Numbered from the stretch's first letter, positions 17,930-32,046 are shown. The stretch is 64,000 nt of DNA from Bordetella petrii (GCF_017356245.1 NZ_JAFMZZ010000004.1:563162-627161); one strand, 5' to 3'. Notes: generated by a model not told the origin, from the letters alone. A program made the numbers and translations.

Positions 17930-18730
17930 TCAGGCCACCTCGGGCGCCGCGGCATCCAGCCCGAAATGGCGCCGGTAGCGGTCATCCATGCGCGCCATGT
18001 CCAGCAGCACCGGAAAATCGGCCGCGTTGAAATCCGGATCCCAGGCGGGTTCGCCGCAAATGCGCGCACCCAGCTTCAGGTAGCCCTTGATCAGCGGCGG
18101 CACGCGCGCCGGCAGCACGCTGTTCAGGCGCTCGACCGGATAGCGGTGCAGCGGCTCGATGCGCGGCAGGTCGGGGTCTTGCAGGTGGCTGGCGACATTG
18201 CGCCAGACCTCGGCCGCGGTAACGCCGTCGTCACGCAGGCTGACGCTGGCGCAGCCCAGCATGTAGCGGTAGCCGCCGCGGCGCATGAATTCGGCCAGGC
18301 CGGACCACAGCAGCATGATGGCCGCGCCGCTGCGGTGATCGGCGTGGGTGCACGAACGGCCTACTTCGACCATCTGGTTGCGCAGCGCGTCCAGGCCGGA
18401 CAGGTCGAATTCGGACTCGGAATAATAGCCGCCGGCCTCGCGCGCCTTTTCAGGGGTCATGATGCGATACGTGCCGACCACGCGGCCGGTGTCGAGCTCG
18501 CGTACCATCAGGTGCTCGCACCAGGGGTCGTAGCGGTCTTGCTCGATGCCGTCTTGCGCATCGGGGAAAACCACCCCCATGTCTTCGGTAAAAACGTCGT
18601 AACGCAGCCGCTGGATCTGCTCGACCTCGTCGGGCGTGCGCGCCAGCCCCACCACCAGGATCCGCGCCGCGGAGCCGGTCCAGGGCTCGGCGGCATTACG
18701 CCGAGAATCGATGCGTGCTAATTCAAGCAT
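17930..18730 (-). CDS. olsB: OlsB-like ornithine N-acyltransferase (GNAT family)
   Basis: A 266-residue member of the Acetyltransf_5 / hemolysin-like GNAT family. Segments typical of OlsB are IQRLRYDVFTEDMGV near residue 40, the DTGRVVGTYRIMTPEKA strand and the RRGGYRYMLGCASVS region. OlsB joins a 3-hydroxyacyl-ACP to ornithine to give lyso-ornithine lipid, which OlsA then acylates; ornithine lipids replace phospholipids in phosphate-starved cells. An olsA gene is not seen next to it. The ATG at 18730 has AGGAG 9 bases upstream. Its position beside ppx/ppk/pst and a triple Pho-like repeat upstream support phosphate control. Related N-acyl amino acid synthases cannot be excluded. Confidence 0.78.
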   Translation of the reverse strand: MLELARIDSRRNAAEPWTGSAARILVVGLARTPDEVEQIQRLRYDVFTEDMGVVFPDAQDGIEQDRYDPWCEHLMVRELDTGRVVGTYRIMTPEKAREAGGYYSESEFDLSGLDALRNQMVEVGRSCTHADHRSGAAIMLLWSGLAEFMRRGGYRYMLGCASVSLRDDGVTAAEVWRNVASHLQDPDLPRIEPLHRYPVERLNSVLPARVPPLIKGYLKLGARICGEPAWDPDFNAADFPVLLDMARMDDRYRRHFGLDAAAPEVA

Positions 18731-18773
18731 TGCGCGGGACTCCTAGAATATGGCGACAGTGTGGAGACCGGAT

Positions 18774-18802
18774 GTGTCAGAGTTCTGACGGAAATGTGAC
18801 AT
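18774..18802 (-). promoter_or_regulatory. Candidate triple Pho repeat upstream of olsB
   Basis: Three 7-mers at 11-base spacing on the minus strand, ATGTCAC-ATTT-CCGTCAG-AACT-CTGACAC, each match CTGTCAT at 5 of 7 positions. They lie 44-72 bases before the olsB start. The -10 is weak, so this is suggestive only. Confidence 0.45.
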
Positions 18803-18890
18803 GACTATGAAGTTTACGCCCAACCCAAACGCTTCAATTTACTTCTGATTAATTCAAAACAAATCCAGACGTATACGCGCCTGGCAATAA

Positions 18891-18923
18891 AAAGGGCCGG
18901 GCCATTGGCAGGCCCGGCCCTTT
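18891..18923 (-). terminator. Intrinsic terminator of the ftsH-folP-glmM operon
   Basis: A perfect 13-bp stem (AAAGGGCCGGGCC / GGCCCGGCCCTTT) with a 7-base loop, followed on the minus strand by TTTTTATTG. It lies 18 bases after the glmM stop. Confidence 0.93.
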
Positions 18924-18940
18924 CAGCTAAAGCGTGTGGT

Positions 18941-20284
18941 TCAGGCCAGGCTGGCCGCCAGTTTCTCGGCGCAGGACGCGGCCAGGCTGGGCTCTTCGGC
19001 TTCGACCATCAGGCGCAGCTTGGGCTCGGTGCCCGAAGCGCGGATCAGCACCCTCCCCCGGCCGGCCAGTTCGGCCTCGACCGCGCGCGTGGCGGCGGCC
19101 AGGCCCGCGTGGGACTTCCAGTCGGTGCCGGGCGCCAGCGGCACATTGATCATTTTCTGGGGGTACATGCGCAAATCGCCCAGCCACTCGGCCAGCGGCG
19201 TATTGCTGCGCCGCAGCGCCGTCAGCACCTGTAGGGCGGCGATGATGCCGTCGCCGGTGGTATGGCAATCGAGGCAGATCAGGTGCCCCGAGCTTTCGCC
19301 GCCGTACAGCCAGCCGCGCGCCTGCATCTGTTCCATGACGTAGCGGTCGCCCACCTTGGCGCGCTCGAAGCCCACGCCCAAGCGCTGCATCTGCAGCTCG
19401 AAGCCGTAGTTGGTCATCAGCGTGCCGACCACGCCGGCCACCGGGCCGTGGCTCATGCGCTCGCGCACAATGGCATACAGCAGTTCGTCGCCGTTGTAGA
19501 TGCGGCCGTCGCCGTCCACCATCTGCAGGCGGTCGGCGTCGCCGTCCAGGGCGATGCCCAGGTGTGCGCCGCGCTCGCGCACGGCTTGCGCCAGCGATTC
19601 GGGATGCAGCGCGCCCACGCCTTCGTTGATATTGAAGCCGTCGGGCGACACGCCGATGGCGTGAACCTCGGCGCCCAGTTCGCGGAATACATGCGGCGCC
19701 ACGTTGTAGGCCGCGCCATGGGCGGCATCGACCACGATCTTGACGCCGTTCAGGTCCAGGTCGTTGGGAAACGTGCTTTTGCAGAATTCGATGTAGCGGC
19801 CCTGGGAATCCTGCATGCGGCGCGCGCGGCCCAGGGCTTCGGAGCCCACGCAGCCCAGGGGCTCGTGCAGGGCGGCCTCGATCTCGGCTTCGACCTCGTC
19901 GGGCAGCTTCATGCCCTGGGCCGAGAAGAACTTGATGCCGTTGTCCTGGTAGGGGTTGTGCGAAGCGCTGATGACGATGCCCGCCACCAGGCGCAGCGCC
20001 CGCGTCAGGTAGGCCACCGCCGGGGTGGGCACCGGGCCGGCCAGCAGCACGTCGATGCCCGCGGCGGACAGGCCGGCTTCCAGGGCCGATTCGAGCATGT
20101 AGCCCGAAATGCGCGTGTCTTTGCCTATGACGACCTGCGGGCGGCTGCCGCCCCGCCCGCCATGCTGGCGGGCCAGTACGCGGCCGGCGGCGTACCCCAG
20201 GCGCAGTGCGAAGGCGGCGTTGATGACCTCGCCGCCCACCTCGCCCCGGACTCCGTCGGTTCCGAAATACTTGCGTTGCGTCAT
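18941..20284 (-). CDS. glmM: Phosphoglucosamine mutase GlmM
   Basis: A 447-residue phosphohexomutase that converts glucosamine-6-phosphate to glucosamine-1-phosphate for UDP-GlcNAc, peptidoglycan and LPS synthesis. It starts [16 protein letters not shown], has the phosphoserine loop [12 protein letters not shown] with Ser108, the metal loop DGDADR, the sugar loop GGESSGH and the phosphate loop [14 protein letters not shown]. The start at 20284 overlaps the folP stop by four bases (ATGA), indicating translational coupling. It is the last gene of ftsH-folP-glmM and is followed by a strong terminator. Confidence 0.97.
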   Translation of the reverse strand: MTQRKYFGTDGVRGEVGGEVINAAFALRLGYAAGRVLARQHGGRGGSRPQVVIGKDTRISGYMLESALEAGLSAAGIDVLLAGPVPTPAVAYLTRALRLVAGIVISASHNPYQDNGIKFFSAQGMKLPDEVEAEIEAALHEPLGCVGSEALGRARRMQDSQGRYIEFCKSTFPNDLDLNGVKIVVDAAHGAAYNVAPHVFRELGAEVHAIGVSPDGFNINEGVGALHPESLAQAVRERGAHLGIALDGDADRLQMVDGDGRIYNGDELLYAIVRERMSHGPVAGVVGTLMTNYGFELQMQRLGVGFERAKVGDRYVMEQMQARGWLYGGESSGHLICLDCHTTGDGIIAALQVLTALRRSNTPLAEWLGDLRMYPQKMINVPLAPGTDWKSHAGLAAATRAVEAELAGRGRVLIRASGTEPKLRLMVEAEEPSLAASCAEKLAASLA

Positions 20285-21123
20285 GCTCGTATGGCTCCTT
20301 GTTCGGCTGCTTGCCAGACTTTCAGGGCGTCGATGGTGGCGGCCACGTCGTGCACCCGCACGATCGAGGCGCCGCGCGCCACGCAGGCCAGCGCGCCGGC
20401 GATACTGCCGGCCAGGCGCTCGGACACTGGCTTGCCGGTGGCGTCGCCGATCATGGTCTTGCGGGAAAGTCCGGTCAGCAAGGGATAGCTGGATACGCGC
20501 AGGCTGGACAGCCTGCGCAGCAGTTGGTAGTTGTGTTCGGCCGTCTTGCCGAATCCGAAACCCGGATCCAGCACGATGCGGCGCGGGTCGACCCAGGCGG
20601 CGCGCAGGCGCTGGGCGCGGGCGCCCAGGAACACGCCGATCTCGCCCAGCAGGTCGGCGTATTCGGGCGACTGCTGCATGGTGCCGGGCTCGCCTTTCAT
20701 GTGCATGATGCACAGCCCGCAGCGCGACTGCGCCACGGCCTCGATGGCGCCCGGCTGGCGAAACCCGTAGATGTCGTTGATCATGTCGGCGCCGGCATCG
20801 AGCACCGCCCGCATGACATCGGGCTTGAACGTGTCGATGGACAGCGGCACGCCGCAGTCGCGCAGCGCCTCGATGACGGGCAGCAGGCGCGCCAGTTCTT
20901 CCTGGGCGGGCACCGGCTCGGCGCCCGGCCGGGTGGACTCGGCGCCCAGGTCCAGGATGTGCGCGCCCTCGTCGATGAGCTGCCGCGCGTGGCGCACGGC
21001 CGAATCGGCATCGGCGTGCTGGCCGCCGTCGGAAAACGAATCGGGCGTGATGTTGACGATACCCATCACGAGCGGGCGCTCAAGGTCGAACTCGAAGCGC
21101 CCGCACAGGAAGGTGTTGGCCAT
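20281..21123 (-). CDS. folP: Dihydropteroate synthase
   Basis: A 280-residue TIM-barrel enzyme of folate synthesis that joins dihydropterin pyrophosphate and p-aminobenzoate; it is the sulfonamide target. Diagnostic segments are [15 protein letters not shown] (about residues 20-34), [14 protein letters not shown] and the late [13 protein letters not shown] and SRKTMIG loops. The order ftsH-folP-glmM is conserved in many proteobacteria. It starts 12 bases downstream of the ftsH stop and overlaps glmM by four bases. Confidence 0.97.
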   Translation of the reverse strand: MANTFLCGRFEFDLERPLVMGIVNITPDSFSDGGQHADADSAVRHARQLIDEGAHILDLGAESTRPGAEPVPAQEELARLLPVIEALRDCGVPLSIDTFKPDVMRAVLDAGADMINDIYGFRQPGAIEAVAQSRCGLCIMHMKGEPGTMQQSPEYADLLGEIGVFLGARAQRLRAAWVDPRRIVLDPGFGFGKTAEHNYQLLRRLSSLRVSSYPLLTGLSRKTMIGDATGKPVSERLAGSIAGALACVARGASIVRVHDVAATIDALKVWQAAEQGAIRA

Positions 21124-21135
21124 GAAGGCGAGCCG

Positions 21136-23022
<1,887 letters not shown>

Positions 23023-23063
23023 GGTCGATCTCCTGCTTTCGATTCCGACCGGCGACCGCCCCG

Positions 23064-23092
23064 CGTATATGGCACAGTCACAAGTATGTCAA
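23064..23092 (-). promoter_or_regulatory. Sigma-70 promoter of ftsH-folP-glmM
   Basis: On the minus strand TTGACA (23087-23092) and TATACG (23064-23069) are separated by exactly 17 bases. The transcript would begin about 35 bases before the ftsH start codon. Confidence 0.8.
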
Positions 23093-23129
23093 TAGCTCAT
23101 TCTACCCTGTCGGGGCAGATTCCGTCTGA

Positions 23130-23220
23130 GCGCCCGGCGGGCGCCTGATACACATTCGGACTGGTTGGGTGGGGGGCCTCGACAGCGTGGGGTTGATCAG
23201 GCCGCGGCGGGGTGCCGCGG
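23130..23220 (-). terminator. Hairpins between rlmE and ftsH
   Basis: CCGCGGC/GCCGCGG (23202-23220) lies directly after rlmE, and GCGCCC/GGGCGC (23130-23144) further on. Neither has a T run, so termination is probably partial or Rho-assisted. Confidence 0.4.
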
Positions 23221-23224
23221 CGGG

Positions 23225-23860
23225 TCAGGACTTCAGGTCGCGCGCCACCAGGAAGGTCTCGGAGGACTTGTCCCGCGAGGCCTTCGGCTTGCGTTCGACC
23301 ACCCGCTTGAAGCGCTGCTTGAAGGTTTGCACGATCTGCGAGAACCCGCTGCCGTGGAAAGCCTTGACGATCAGCGCCCCGTCGGGCTTGAGATGGTTGC
23401 AGGCGAAGTCCAGGGCCAGCTCGCAGACATGCTGGATGCGAGCCGAATCGGCGACACCGACCCCCGACAAGTTGGGGGCCATGTCCGAAATTACAAGACT
23501 TACCGGCTGGCCACCCACCATTTCTTGCAACTGTTGCAAAACCGCGTCGTCGCGGAAGTCGCCCTGGATGAATTCCACCCCCGCGACGGGCTCCATGGGC
23601 AGCAGGTCCAGGGCGATGATGCGGCCGTCGACCGCCCCGCCGGGGCCGGCCAGGCGCTCGCGCGCCACCTGCGACCAGCTGCCGGGGGCCGAGCCCAGGT
23701 CGACCACGATATCGCCGCGGCGCATCAACTTTTCGGTGTCGAGGATCTCGATCAGCTTGAAGGCGGCGCGGGCCCGGTAGCCCTTTTGTTGCGCCATCTT
23801 CACATAGGGATCGTTGATGTGCTGGTGTATCCAGTCTTTAGAGAATTTCTTTTTGGCCAT
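23225..23860 (-). CDS. rlmE: 23S rRNA (uridine-2'-O-)-methyltransferase RlmE (FtsJ/RrmJ)
   Basis: A 211-residue SAM-dependent methyltransferase that modifies U2552 in the 23S A loop. It has [13 protein letters not shown] (SAM motif I), [18 protein letters not shown] and the C-terminal [10 protein letters not shown], which together supply the K-D-K-E catalytic set. The length matches the E. coli enzyme. It is divergent from yhbY with a gap of only 18 bases, so their promoters must overlap each other's coding sequence, and it precedes ftsH, the classic ftsJ-ftsH pairing. Confidence 0.96.
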   Translation of the reverse strand: MAKKKFSKDWIHQHINDPYVKMAQQKGYRARAAFKLIEILDTEKLMRRGDIVVDLGSAPGSWSQVARERLAGPGGAVDGRIIALDLLPMEPVAGVEFIQGDFRDDAVLQQLQEMVGGQPVSLVISDMAPNLSGVGVADSARIQHVCELALDFACNHLKPDGALIVKAFHGSGFSQIVQTFKQRFKRVVERKPKASRDKSSETFLVARDLKS

Positions 23861-23878
23861 TACCGTACAATTCCACGC

Positions 23879-24490
23879 ATGCCTATATTAGAACTCACCT
23901 CACGCGAGCGCAGCGATTTGCGCTCGGCCGCCCACCCGCTGCGCCCGGTCGTCCTGATCGGCGACAACGGGCTGACCGACGCGGTCTTGAAAGAAATCGA
24001 CCGCGCCCTGGCGTCTCATGGGCTGATCAAGGTGCGCGCCGGCGGCAGCGACCGCGACGAGCGCGAGGCCATGCTGGCCGCCATCTGCGACGCCCTGTCG
24101 TGCGCGCCGGTGCACCACCTGGGCAAGATGCTCATCCTGTTCCGCCCGCTGCCCGGCAATGTGGCCGCGCCCGCCGACGGCGCCCCGGCCCGCCGCAAGC
24201 CGTCTGAACCGCACACGCCCAAGAAGCTGGCCGCCGAAGGCAAGACCCTGGCCAAGCCGCGCCGGGCGCCCGCCCGCAAGACGGCCGCCGAGCCCGCCAA
24301 GCCTGCCCGCGGCAGCCTGAATCAGGCCGGCCGCCCCCTGCGTCCCACTACCAAGAAAACCGCATCCGCGGCGCCGCATGGCATTCCGCGCCGCGCCGGC
24401 AGCGCGCTGAGCCTGCGCGCGGGCGCGCGCGGCGGCGTTCAGCGCACCGCGGCCACCAGCCGCAGGGCCGCCAAGGCCACCAAGAAGTAA
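23879..24490 (+). CDS. yhbY: YhbY-family RNA-binding protein with a long basic tail
   Basis: A 203-residue protein. The first ~95 residues ([20 protein letters not shown], then [21 protein letters not shown]) form a CRM/YhbY domain with the GxxG-type RNA-binding loop; YhbY associates with pre-50S ribosomal particles. The rest, about 105 residues, is low-complexity Ala/Lys/Pro/Arg-rich sequence ([20 protein letters not shown] and similar) not found in the 97-residue E. coli protein. The ATG at 23879 is chosen because the CRM domain starts here. The last 52 bases overlap the convergent DUF4149 gene. Confidence 0.9.
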   Translation: MPILELTSRERSDLRSAAHPLRPVVLIGDNGLTDAVLKEIDRALASHGLIKVRAGGSDRDEREAMLAAICDALSCAPVHHLGKMLILFRPLPGNVAAPADGAPARRKPSEPHTPKKLAAEGKTLAKPRRAPARKTAAEPAKPARGSLNQAGRPLRPTTKKTASAAPHGIPRRAGSALSLRAGARGGVQRTAATSRRAAKATKK

Positions 24491-24876
24491 ATTCCGCCGG
24501 ACACGTTGTGCAGCAGGCCCGGGTCGGCCCAGGCCGGCGCCGCCTGCCCGGCGGCGGCAAGCGCCCGGGCGTAGTCCATGAGCGTTTTCAGCCCGAAATA
24601 CCCCAGGCCGGTGCCCACCGCCATCAGCAGGACGGTGCGGCGCCCGGGGGCTTGCAACGCCTGGCCATGCGCCAGGCGGTCGAGAATCAGCATAAATACC
24701 GCGCCCCCCAGCCCGCCCATGGCGAGCACCCGGAACAATTGGGCGACGACCTTGGCCGCGTCGGCGGCATCCAGCAAGGAAAACAAGGTGGGCGCGACCA
24801 GCGCGCCGATGCTCCAGAGCGCACCGCACCACAGCGCCGCGATCAGGCGGACGAGGATACGGGCCAGGTTGGGCAT
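24439..24876 (-). CDS. DUF4149 membrane protein
   Basis: A 145-residue protein with about four hydrophobic segments (for example LIAALWCGALWSIGALVAP near the N-terminus). The pattern matches DUF4149 (TMEM205-like) proteins commonly found between greA and yhbY in betaproteobacteria. Function unknown. It lies 32 bases downstream of greA and is probably co-transcribed with it. Its 3' end overlaps the end of yhbY on the opposite strand. Confidence 0.85.
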   Translation of the reverse strand: MPNLARILVRLIAALWCGALWSIGALVAPTLFSLLDAADAAKVVAQLFRVLAMGGLGGAVFMLILDRLAHGQALQAPGRRTVLLMAVGTGLGYFGLKTLMDYARALAAAGQAAPAWADPGLLHNVSGGIYFLVALAALRLVAAVR

Positions 24877-24908
24877 CGTCAGTGTTCCCGGGGGGCGGCG
24901 GCGTCAGT

Positions 24909-25385
24909 TCAGATGTAACGGACGCCGAGCACTTCGTACTCGCGCACGCCCGACGGCGCCTTGACTTCGACCACATCGCCCTCGGACTTGCCGATCAGGG
25001 CGCGAGCCACGGGGCTGGATACCGAGATCAGGTTGGATTTGATATCGGCTTCGACGTCGCCCACGATCTGGTACGACAGGCGGTCGCCCGAATCGAGGTC
25101 TTCGATGTCGACCGTGGCGCCGAAGACGGCGCGGCCTTCGGCATCGAGCGCGGCGGGGTCGATGATGTGCGCGTTGGAAAGCGTGCCCTCGAGCTCGGCA
25201 ATGCGTCCTTCGATGAAGCCCTGGCGTTCGCGGGCGGCATCGTATTCGGCATTTTCCGACAGATCGCCCTGGGCACGGGCCTCGGCGATGGCGTTGATCA
25301 CTGCGGGGCGCTCGATGGTTTTCAGCCGTTGGAGTTCGGCTTGCAAGCGCTCCGCCCCGCGCGCGGTCAAAGGAATGGCAGACAT
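24909..25385 (-). CDS. greA: Transcription elongation factor GreA
   Basis: Exactly 158 residues, the standard GreA length. The N-terminal coiled coil (about residues 1-75) carries the acidic tip around [20 protein letters not shown], and the C-terminal FKBP-like domain contains the [18 protein letters not shown] segment. It enters the RNA polymerase secondary channel and stimulates transcript cleavage in backtracked complexes. The ATG at 25385 matches the family start ([20 protein letters not shown]). A terminator-like hairpin in the leader (25400-25431) may regulate it. Confidence 0.97.
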   Translation of the reverse strand: MSAIPLTARGAERLQAELQRLKTIERPAVINAIAEARAQGDLSENAEYDAARERQGFIEGRIAELEGTLSNAHIIDPAALDAEGRAVFGATVDIEDLDSGDRLSYQIVGDVEADIKSNLISVSSPVARALIGKSEGDVVEVKAPSGVREYEVLGVRYI

Positions 25386-25399
25386 GTCGTTTCCCAAAC

Positions 25400-25431
25400 A
25401 AAAAGTAGAAAACGCCCCGAATGGAGCGTTT
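25400..25431 (-). promoter_or_regulatory. Terminator-like hairpin in the greA leader
   Basis: On the minus strand AAACGCTCC-ATTC-GGGGCGTTT forms a 9-bp stem with a 4-base loop followed by TTCTACTTTTT, only 15-24 bases before the greA start codon. It has the form of an intrinsic terminator placed in the 5' leader, as known for E. coli greA (GraL RNAs). Confidence 0.6.
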
Positions 25432-25600
25432 CGGTGAAAGGTCGCAGTCAGGCTTGTGGCCTGCGCCGCCGGGGCGGGGCAAGCCGATGGAACGCGCGGA
25501 AGGTCGAACAGGCGGGAACAAAGCCGGACCCGATGTTTCAGTGGTTCCCGACCATCCGCTCTGATCGGCCCTGGCCCGTGACAACGGCAAGGCTGCGACC

Positions 25601-25633
25601 AAAACAAAACCCCGGCTCGGGTCGGAACCGGGG
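25601..25633 (-). terminator. Terminator downstream of the nucleobase permease gene
   Basis: CCCCGG and CCGGGG (25610-25615 and 25628-25633) pair around a 12-base loop and are followed on the minus strand by TTTTGTTTT. The 351-base greA-permease gap holds this hairpin, about 170 bases with no clear feature, and the greA leader hairpin. Confidence 0.7.
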
Positions 25634-25736
25634 CAAGCAAGGCCCCATTGTGGTCAAAATCGGCCGGAATTGCAAGCCATTCAGGAAACGGTCATTTGGT
25701 CGCAGTTGGCTGCAGTAAAACGCATATTGACGGCAT

Positions 25737-27059
25737 TCAGACCACGCGCCGGCCGCTGTGCTGCAGCAGCGCGTACAGGATGATGGCGCCGAACGTCGCG
25801 GTGCCGATGCCGCCCAGGGTGAAGCTGCCCAGCTTGACGGTGAAATCGCCCGCGCCCAGCACCAGCGTGACGGCCGCGACGATCAGGTTGCGGTTGTTGC
25901 TGAAGTCGACCTGGTTGACTACCCAGATGCGCGCGCCGGCCACGGCGATCAGCCCGAACACCACCACCGACATGCCGCCCAGCACCGGGGCGGGAATGGT
26001 CTGGATCAGGGCGCCGAACTTGGGCGAAAAACCCAGCACGATGGCGATCAGGGCGGCCAGCACGAACACCAGCGTGGAGTAGATGCGCGTCACGGCCATG
26101 ACGCCGATGTTCTCGGCATAGGTGGTGACGCCGGTGCCGCCCACGGCCCCCGACAGCATGGTGGCCACGCCGTCGCCCACGAACGCCCGGCCCAGGTAGC
26201 GGTCGAGGTTCTGGCCGGTCATGGCGCTGACGGCCTTGATGTGGCCCAGGTTTTCGGCCACCAGGATGATGGCCACCGGCACGATCAGCCCCATGGCCTG
26301 GGTCTGGAACACCGGCGCCGTGAACTGCGGCAGGCCCACCCACGATGCGGCCGCGACGCCGGAGAAGTCGATGGGCTTGCCCAACCCCAGGCCGTTGGCG
26401 CAGACGGCATAGATGACGCAGGCCAGCAGCAGGCCCACCAGGATCAGCAGGCGCTGGACGGTGCCGCGCGTATAGACGGCGATGCCGCCCACGCACAGGA
26501 TGGTGACGATGGCCATGGTGGCGTCGAAGCCCGAGGCGCCCATGGCCCCCTTGGCAGCGATGGGCGCCAGGTTCAGGCCGATGACCGCCACCACCGCGCC
26601 GGTGACCACCGGCGGCATCAGCGCCTCGATCCAGTTGGCGCCGCCGCCGGCGCGCGCATTGGCGAACCACACCACCGCGCCGATCAGGGCATAGGCCAGG
26701 CCGCAGGCGATGATGGCCCCCAGCGCCACGCCGATGTTGGCATTGGGCCCCGCGCCGGCATAGCCGGTAACCGCGACCACCCCGCCGATGAAGGCGAAGC
26801 TGGAGCCCAGGTAGCTGGGCACGCGCCCGCCCACGAACAGGAAGAAGATCAGCGTGCCGACGCCCGACATCAGGATCGCCACGTTGGGGTCGAAGCCCAT
26901 GATCAGGGGCGCCAGCACCGTCGAGCCGAACATGGCGACCACGTGCTGGGCGCCCATGGCGACGTTCTTCGGCCACGACAGGCGTTCGTCGGGCGCGATG
27001 ATGGCGCCGGGCACGGTCTCGTCGGCCAGCTTCCAGCGTGGAAAATAAGAATCGGACAT
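25737..27059 (-). CDS. Uracil/xanthine permease (NCS2 family, UraA-like)
   Basis: A 440-residue inner-membrane symporter of the nucleobase:cation symporter-2 family with 12-14 hydrophobic segments. The ordered signatures QHVVAMFGSTVLAPLIMGFDP near residue 40, the AENLGHIKAVSAMTG region and TTYAENIGVMAVTRIYS near residue 310 are typical; the conserved Glu of AENLGH and of YAENIG binds the base in UraA. The pattern is closer to uracil permeases than to urate carriers. The ATG at 27059 has GGGGAT upstream. It is divergent from the histidine phosphatase gene and has its own terminator. Confidence 0.9.
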   Translation of the reverse strand: MSDSYFPRWKLADETVPGAIIAPDERLSWPKNVAMGAQHVVAMFGSTVLAPLIMGFDPNVAILMSGVGTLIFFLFVGGRVPSYLGSSFAFIGGVVAVTGYAGAGPNANIGVALGAIIACGLAYALIGAVVWFANARAGGGANWIEALMPPVVTGAVVAVIGLNLAPIAAKGAMGASGFDATMAIVTILCVGGIAVYTRGTVQRLLILVGLLLACVIYAVCANGLGLGKPIDFSGVAAASWVGLPQFTAPVFQTQAMGLIVPVAIILVAENLGHIKAVSAMTGQNLDRYLGRAFVGDGVATMLSGAVGGTGVTTYAENIGVMAVTRIYSTLVFVLAALIAIVLGFSPKFGALIQTIPAPVLGGMSVVVFGLIAVAGARIWVVNQVDFSNNRNLIVAAVTLVLGAGDFTVKLGSFTLGGIGTATFGAIILYALLQHSGRRVV

Positions 27060-27197
27060 GGGATCCCCGGTAATAGGACAGGAATTATGGAATAGCGCGG
27101 GCGCAAGTGTAGGGGCGGCCGGTCCGGCCGGCAATACGGTGCTGCCCTGGGCCGGCGCCGCTGTTAAGCTTTCGGCTGCACACGGGATGGAACACGC

Positions 27198-27839
27198 ATG
27201 ACTGAAATCTGGTTTATCCGGCATGGCGAAACGGCCTGGAATACCGAACGCCGCCTGCAGGGATGGCAGGACACCCCCTTGAACGACACCGGCCGTGCCC
27301 AGGCCGCCCTGCTGGCGGCGCGCGTGGCCGAAGAAGCCGCCGGCCGGCCCTTCGCCGCCCTGTACAGCAGCGACCTGCAGCGCGCGCACCACACGGCCGC
27401 GCCCGTTTCCGAGCAGCTGGGGCTGCGCGTGCGGGTCGAGCCCGGCATCCGCGAACGCGGCTTCGGCGTGCTGGAAGGCCTGGCCTGGGATCGCGTGGAC
27501 GAGCTGGCGCCCGAGGCGGCCGCCGCCTGGAAAAGCCGTGATCCGGCCCGGCCGCTGCAAGGCGGGGAATCGCTGGGGCAGTTCCACGCGCGCGTGGTCG
27601 CCACCATCGAAGACCTGGCGGCGCGGCACGCCGGCGAGCGGGTGCTGGCCGTGACGCACGGCGGCGTGCTGGACATCATCTGGCGGCATGCCTCGGGCGT
27701 GGGCCTGGAGCTACCGCGCCAGACCATGCTGCTGAACGCCAGCATCAACCGGATCGGCGTCGAGCCGCGGCGCTGGCAGGTGCTGGAATGGGGCGACGTC
27801 GCGCACATTGCCGCGGCCGTCGGCAACGATGTGGTGTAG
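27198..27839 (+). CDS. Histidine phosphatase family protein (GpmB/CobC-like)
   Basis: A 213-residue phosphatase of the phosphoglycerate mutase superfamily. The catalytic loop FIRHGETAWNTERRLQGWQDTPLN gives the phospho-accepting His near residue 9, with the second histidine in VTHGGVLDIIWRH near residue 154. Length and motifs fit cofactor-independent phosphatases annotated GpmB or CobC; most act on small phosphoesters rather than as glycolytic mutases. It stands alone between the divergent permease gene and the convergent short-chain dehydrogenase gene, whose 3' ends are only three bases apart. Confidence 0.88.
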   Translation: MTEIWFIRHGETAWNTERRLQGWQDTPLNDTGRAQAALLAARVAEEAAGRPFAALYSSDLQRAHHTAAPVSEQLGLRVRVEPGIRERGFGVLEGLAWDRVDELAPEAAAAWKSRDPARPLQGGESLGQFHARVVATIEDLAARHAGERVLAVTHGGVLDIIWRHASGVGLELPRQTMLLNASINRIGVEPRRWQVLEWGDVAHIAAAVGNDVV

Positions 27840-27842
27840 CGG

Positions 27843-28601
27843 TCAGCGGCGCGGCTTGCGCGGCGCATTGCGGGCCGCCCGGTCATAGACCGCATTGGGC
27901 AGCAGGCGCATCAGCCGCGCCACGATGCCCATCTGCCACGGAATGACGGTATACGAAACCCCGCGTTCGATCGCCGCCTGGGCCCTGGCCGCGAAGGCGT
28001 CGGCTTCCATCAGGAACGGCATCGAATACGGGTTGCCCGCCGTCATCGCCGTCTTGATGTAGCCGGGAGCGATCGTGACCACCCCGATGCCGGCGCCGGC
28101 CAGTTCCAGGCGCAGGCTTTCGCAATAGCTGATCACCGCGGCTTTCGAGGCGCTGTAGGCGCCCGCGCCGGGCAGGCCGCGGATGCCGGCCACGCTGGCG
28201 ATGCCTACCAGGCGGCCGGCGCGCGCCTGCCGCATGGGTTCGATGAACGGCTCGAAGGTGGCCACGGTGGCCAGCAGGTTGGTATCGACGATGGCCTTGA
28301 ATACCTCGAAGTCTTCGGCGTGCTCGGTCAGGGTGCCGGCGCTGATGCCGGCGCTGGCGATGACCACGTCCACCCTGCCCTGGCTGTGCGCCAGGAAATC
28401 GCCGGCCGCGGCATGCAGCGCGGCGCGGTCGCGCACGTCCAGCGCATAGCAGTGATGCGCGCCGGGCAGCTCGTCGGCCAGGGCGCGCAGGGCTTCGCCG
28501 CGGCGCGCCACCAGCCCCAGCCGGGCCCCCGAGCGGGCATAGCGCCAGGCCAGGGCGCGGCCCAGGCCGCTGGAAGCGCCGGTAATGAAAACAGAGGTCA
28601 T
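27843..28601 (-). CDS. Short-chain dehydrogenase/reductase
   Basis: A 252-residue classical SDR. The N-terminus MTSVFITGASSGLGRALAWR holds the TGxxxGxG nucleotide-binding motif, and YSASK near residue 150 supplies the catalytic Tyr and Lys with an upstream Ser (GIASVAGIRG). The C-terminal part looks like the DltE/YqjQ-type subfamily acting on ketones or acyl chains. Substrate unknown. The ATG at 28601 matches the family start; a longer open frame runs upstream only through a dispersed repeat and is spurious. Confidence 0.88.
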   Translation of the reverse strand: MTSVFITGASSGLGRALAWRYARSGARLGLVARRGEALRALADELPGAHHCYALDVRDRAALHAAAGDFLAHSQGRVDVVIASAGISAGTLTEHAEDFEVFKAIVDTNLLATVATFEPFIEPMRQARAGRLVGIASVAGIRGLPGAGAYSASKAAVISYCESLRLELAGAGIGVVTIAPGYIKTAMTAGNPYSMPFLMEADAFAARAQAAIERGVSYTVIPWQMGIVARLMRLLPNAVYDRAARNAPRKPRR

Positions 28602-28682
28602 GGCGGTTTCATGGTGCCGGCCCGCGGAATGGGCCGTGATGGCTTGCATGATAGGGCCTGGGGGTTGCGGCTGGGTCTGTGC

Positions 28683-28782
28683 CAGGTGTCTGACTCCCGC
28701 AACGCGGGTGTCAGACACCGAAGTGGGCAAAGACTGTCTCAATTCTACGGTGTCAGGCACCCTTCGGGAGCCTGACACCTGG
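28683..28782. repeat. Double-hairpin intergenic repeat, copy 2
   Basis: Stems GGTGTCTGAC/GTCAGACACC (28685-28719) and GGTGTCAGGC/GCCTGACACC (28749-28779) with a linker containing GAAGTGGGC and GACTGTCTC, in the same orientation as copy 1. It lies 12 bases after the carB stop. Confidence 0.92.
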
Positions 28783-28793
28783 CCATGAGAGGC

Positions 28794-32036
<3,243 letters not shown>

Positions 32037-32046
32037 GATGCGATAT

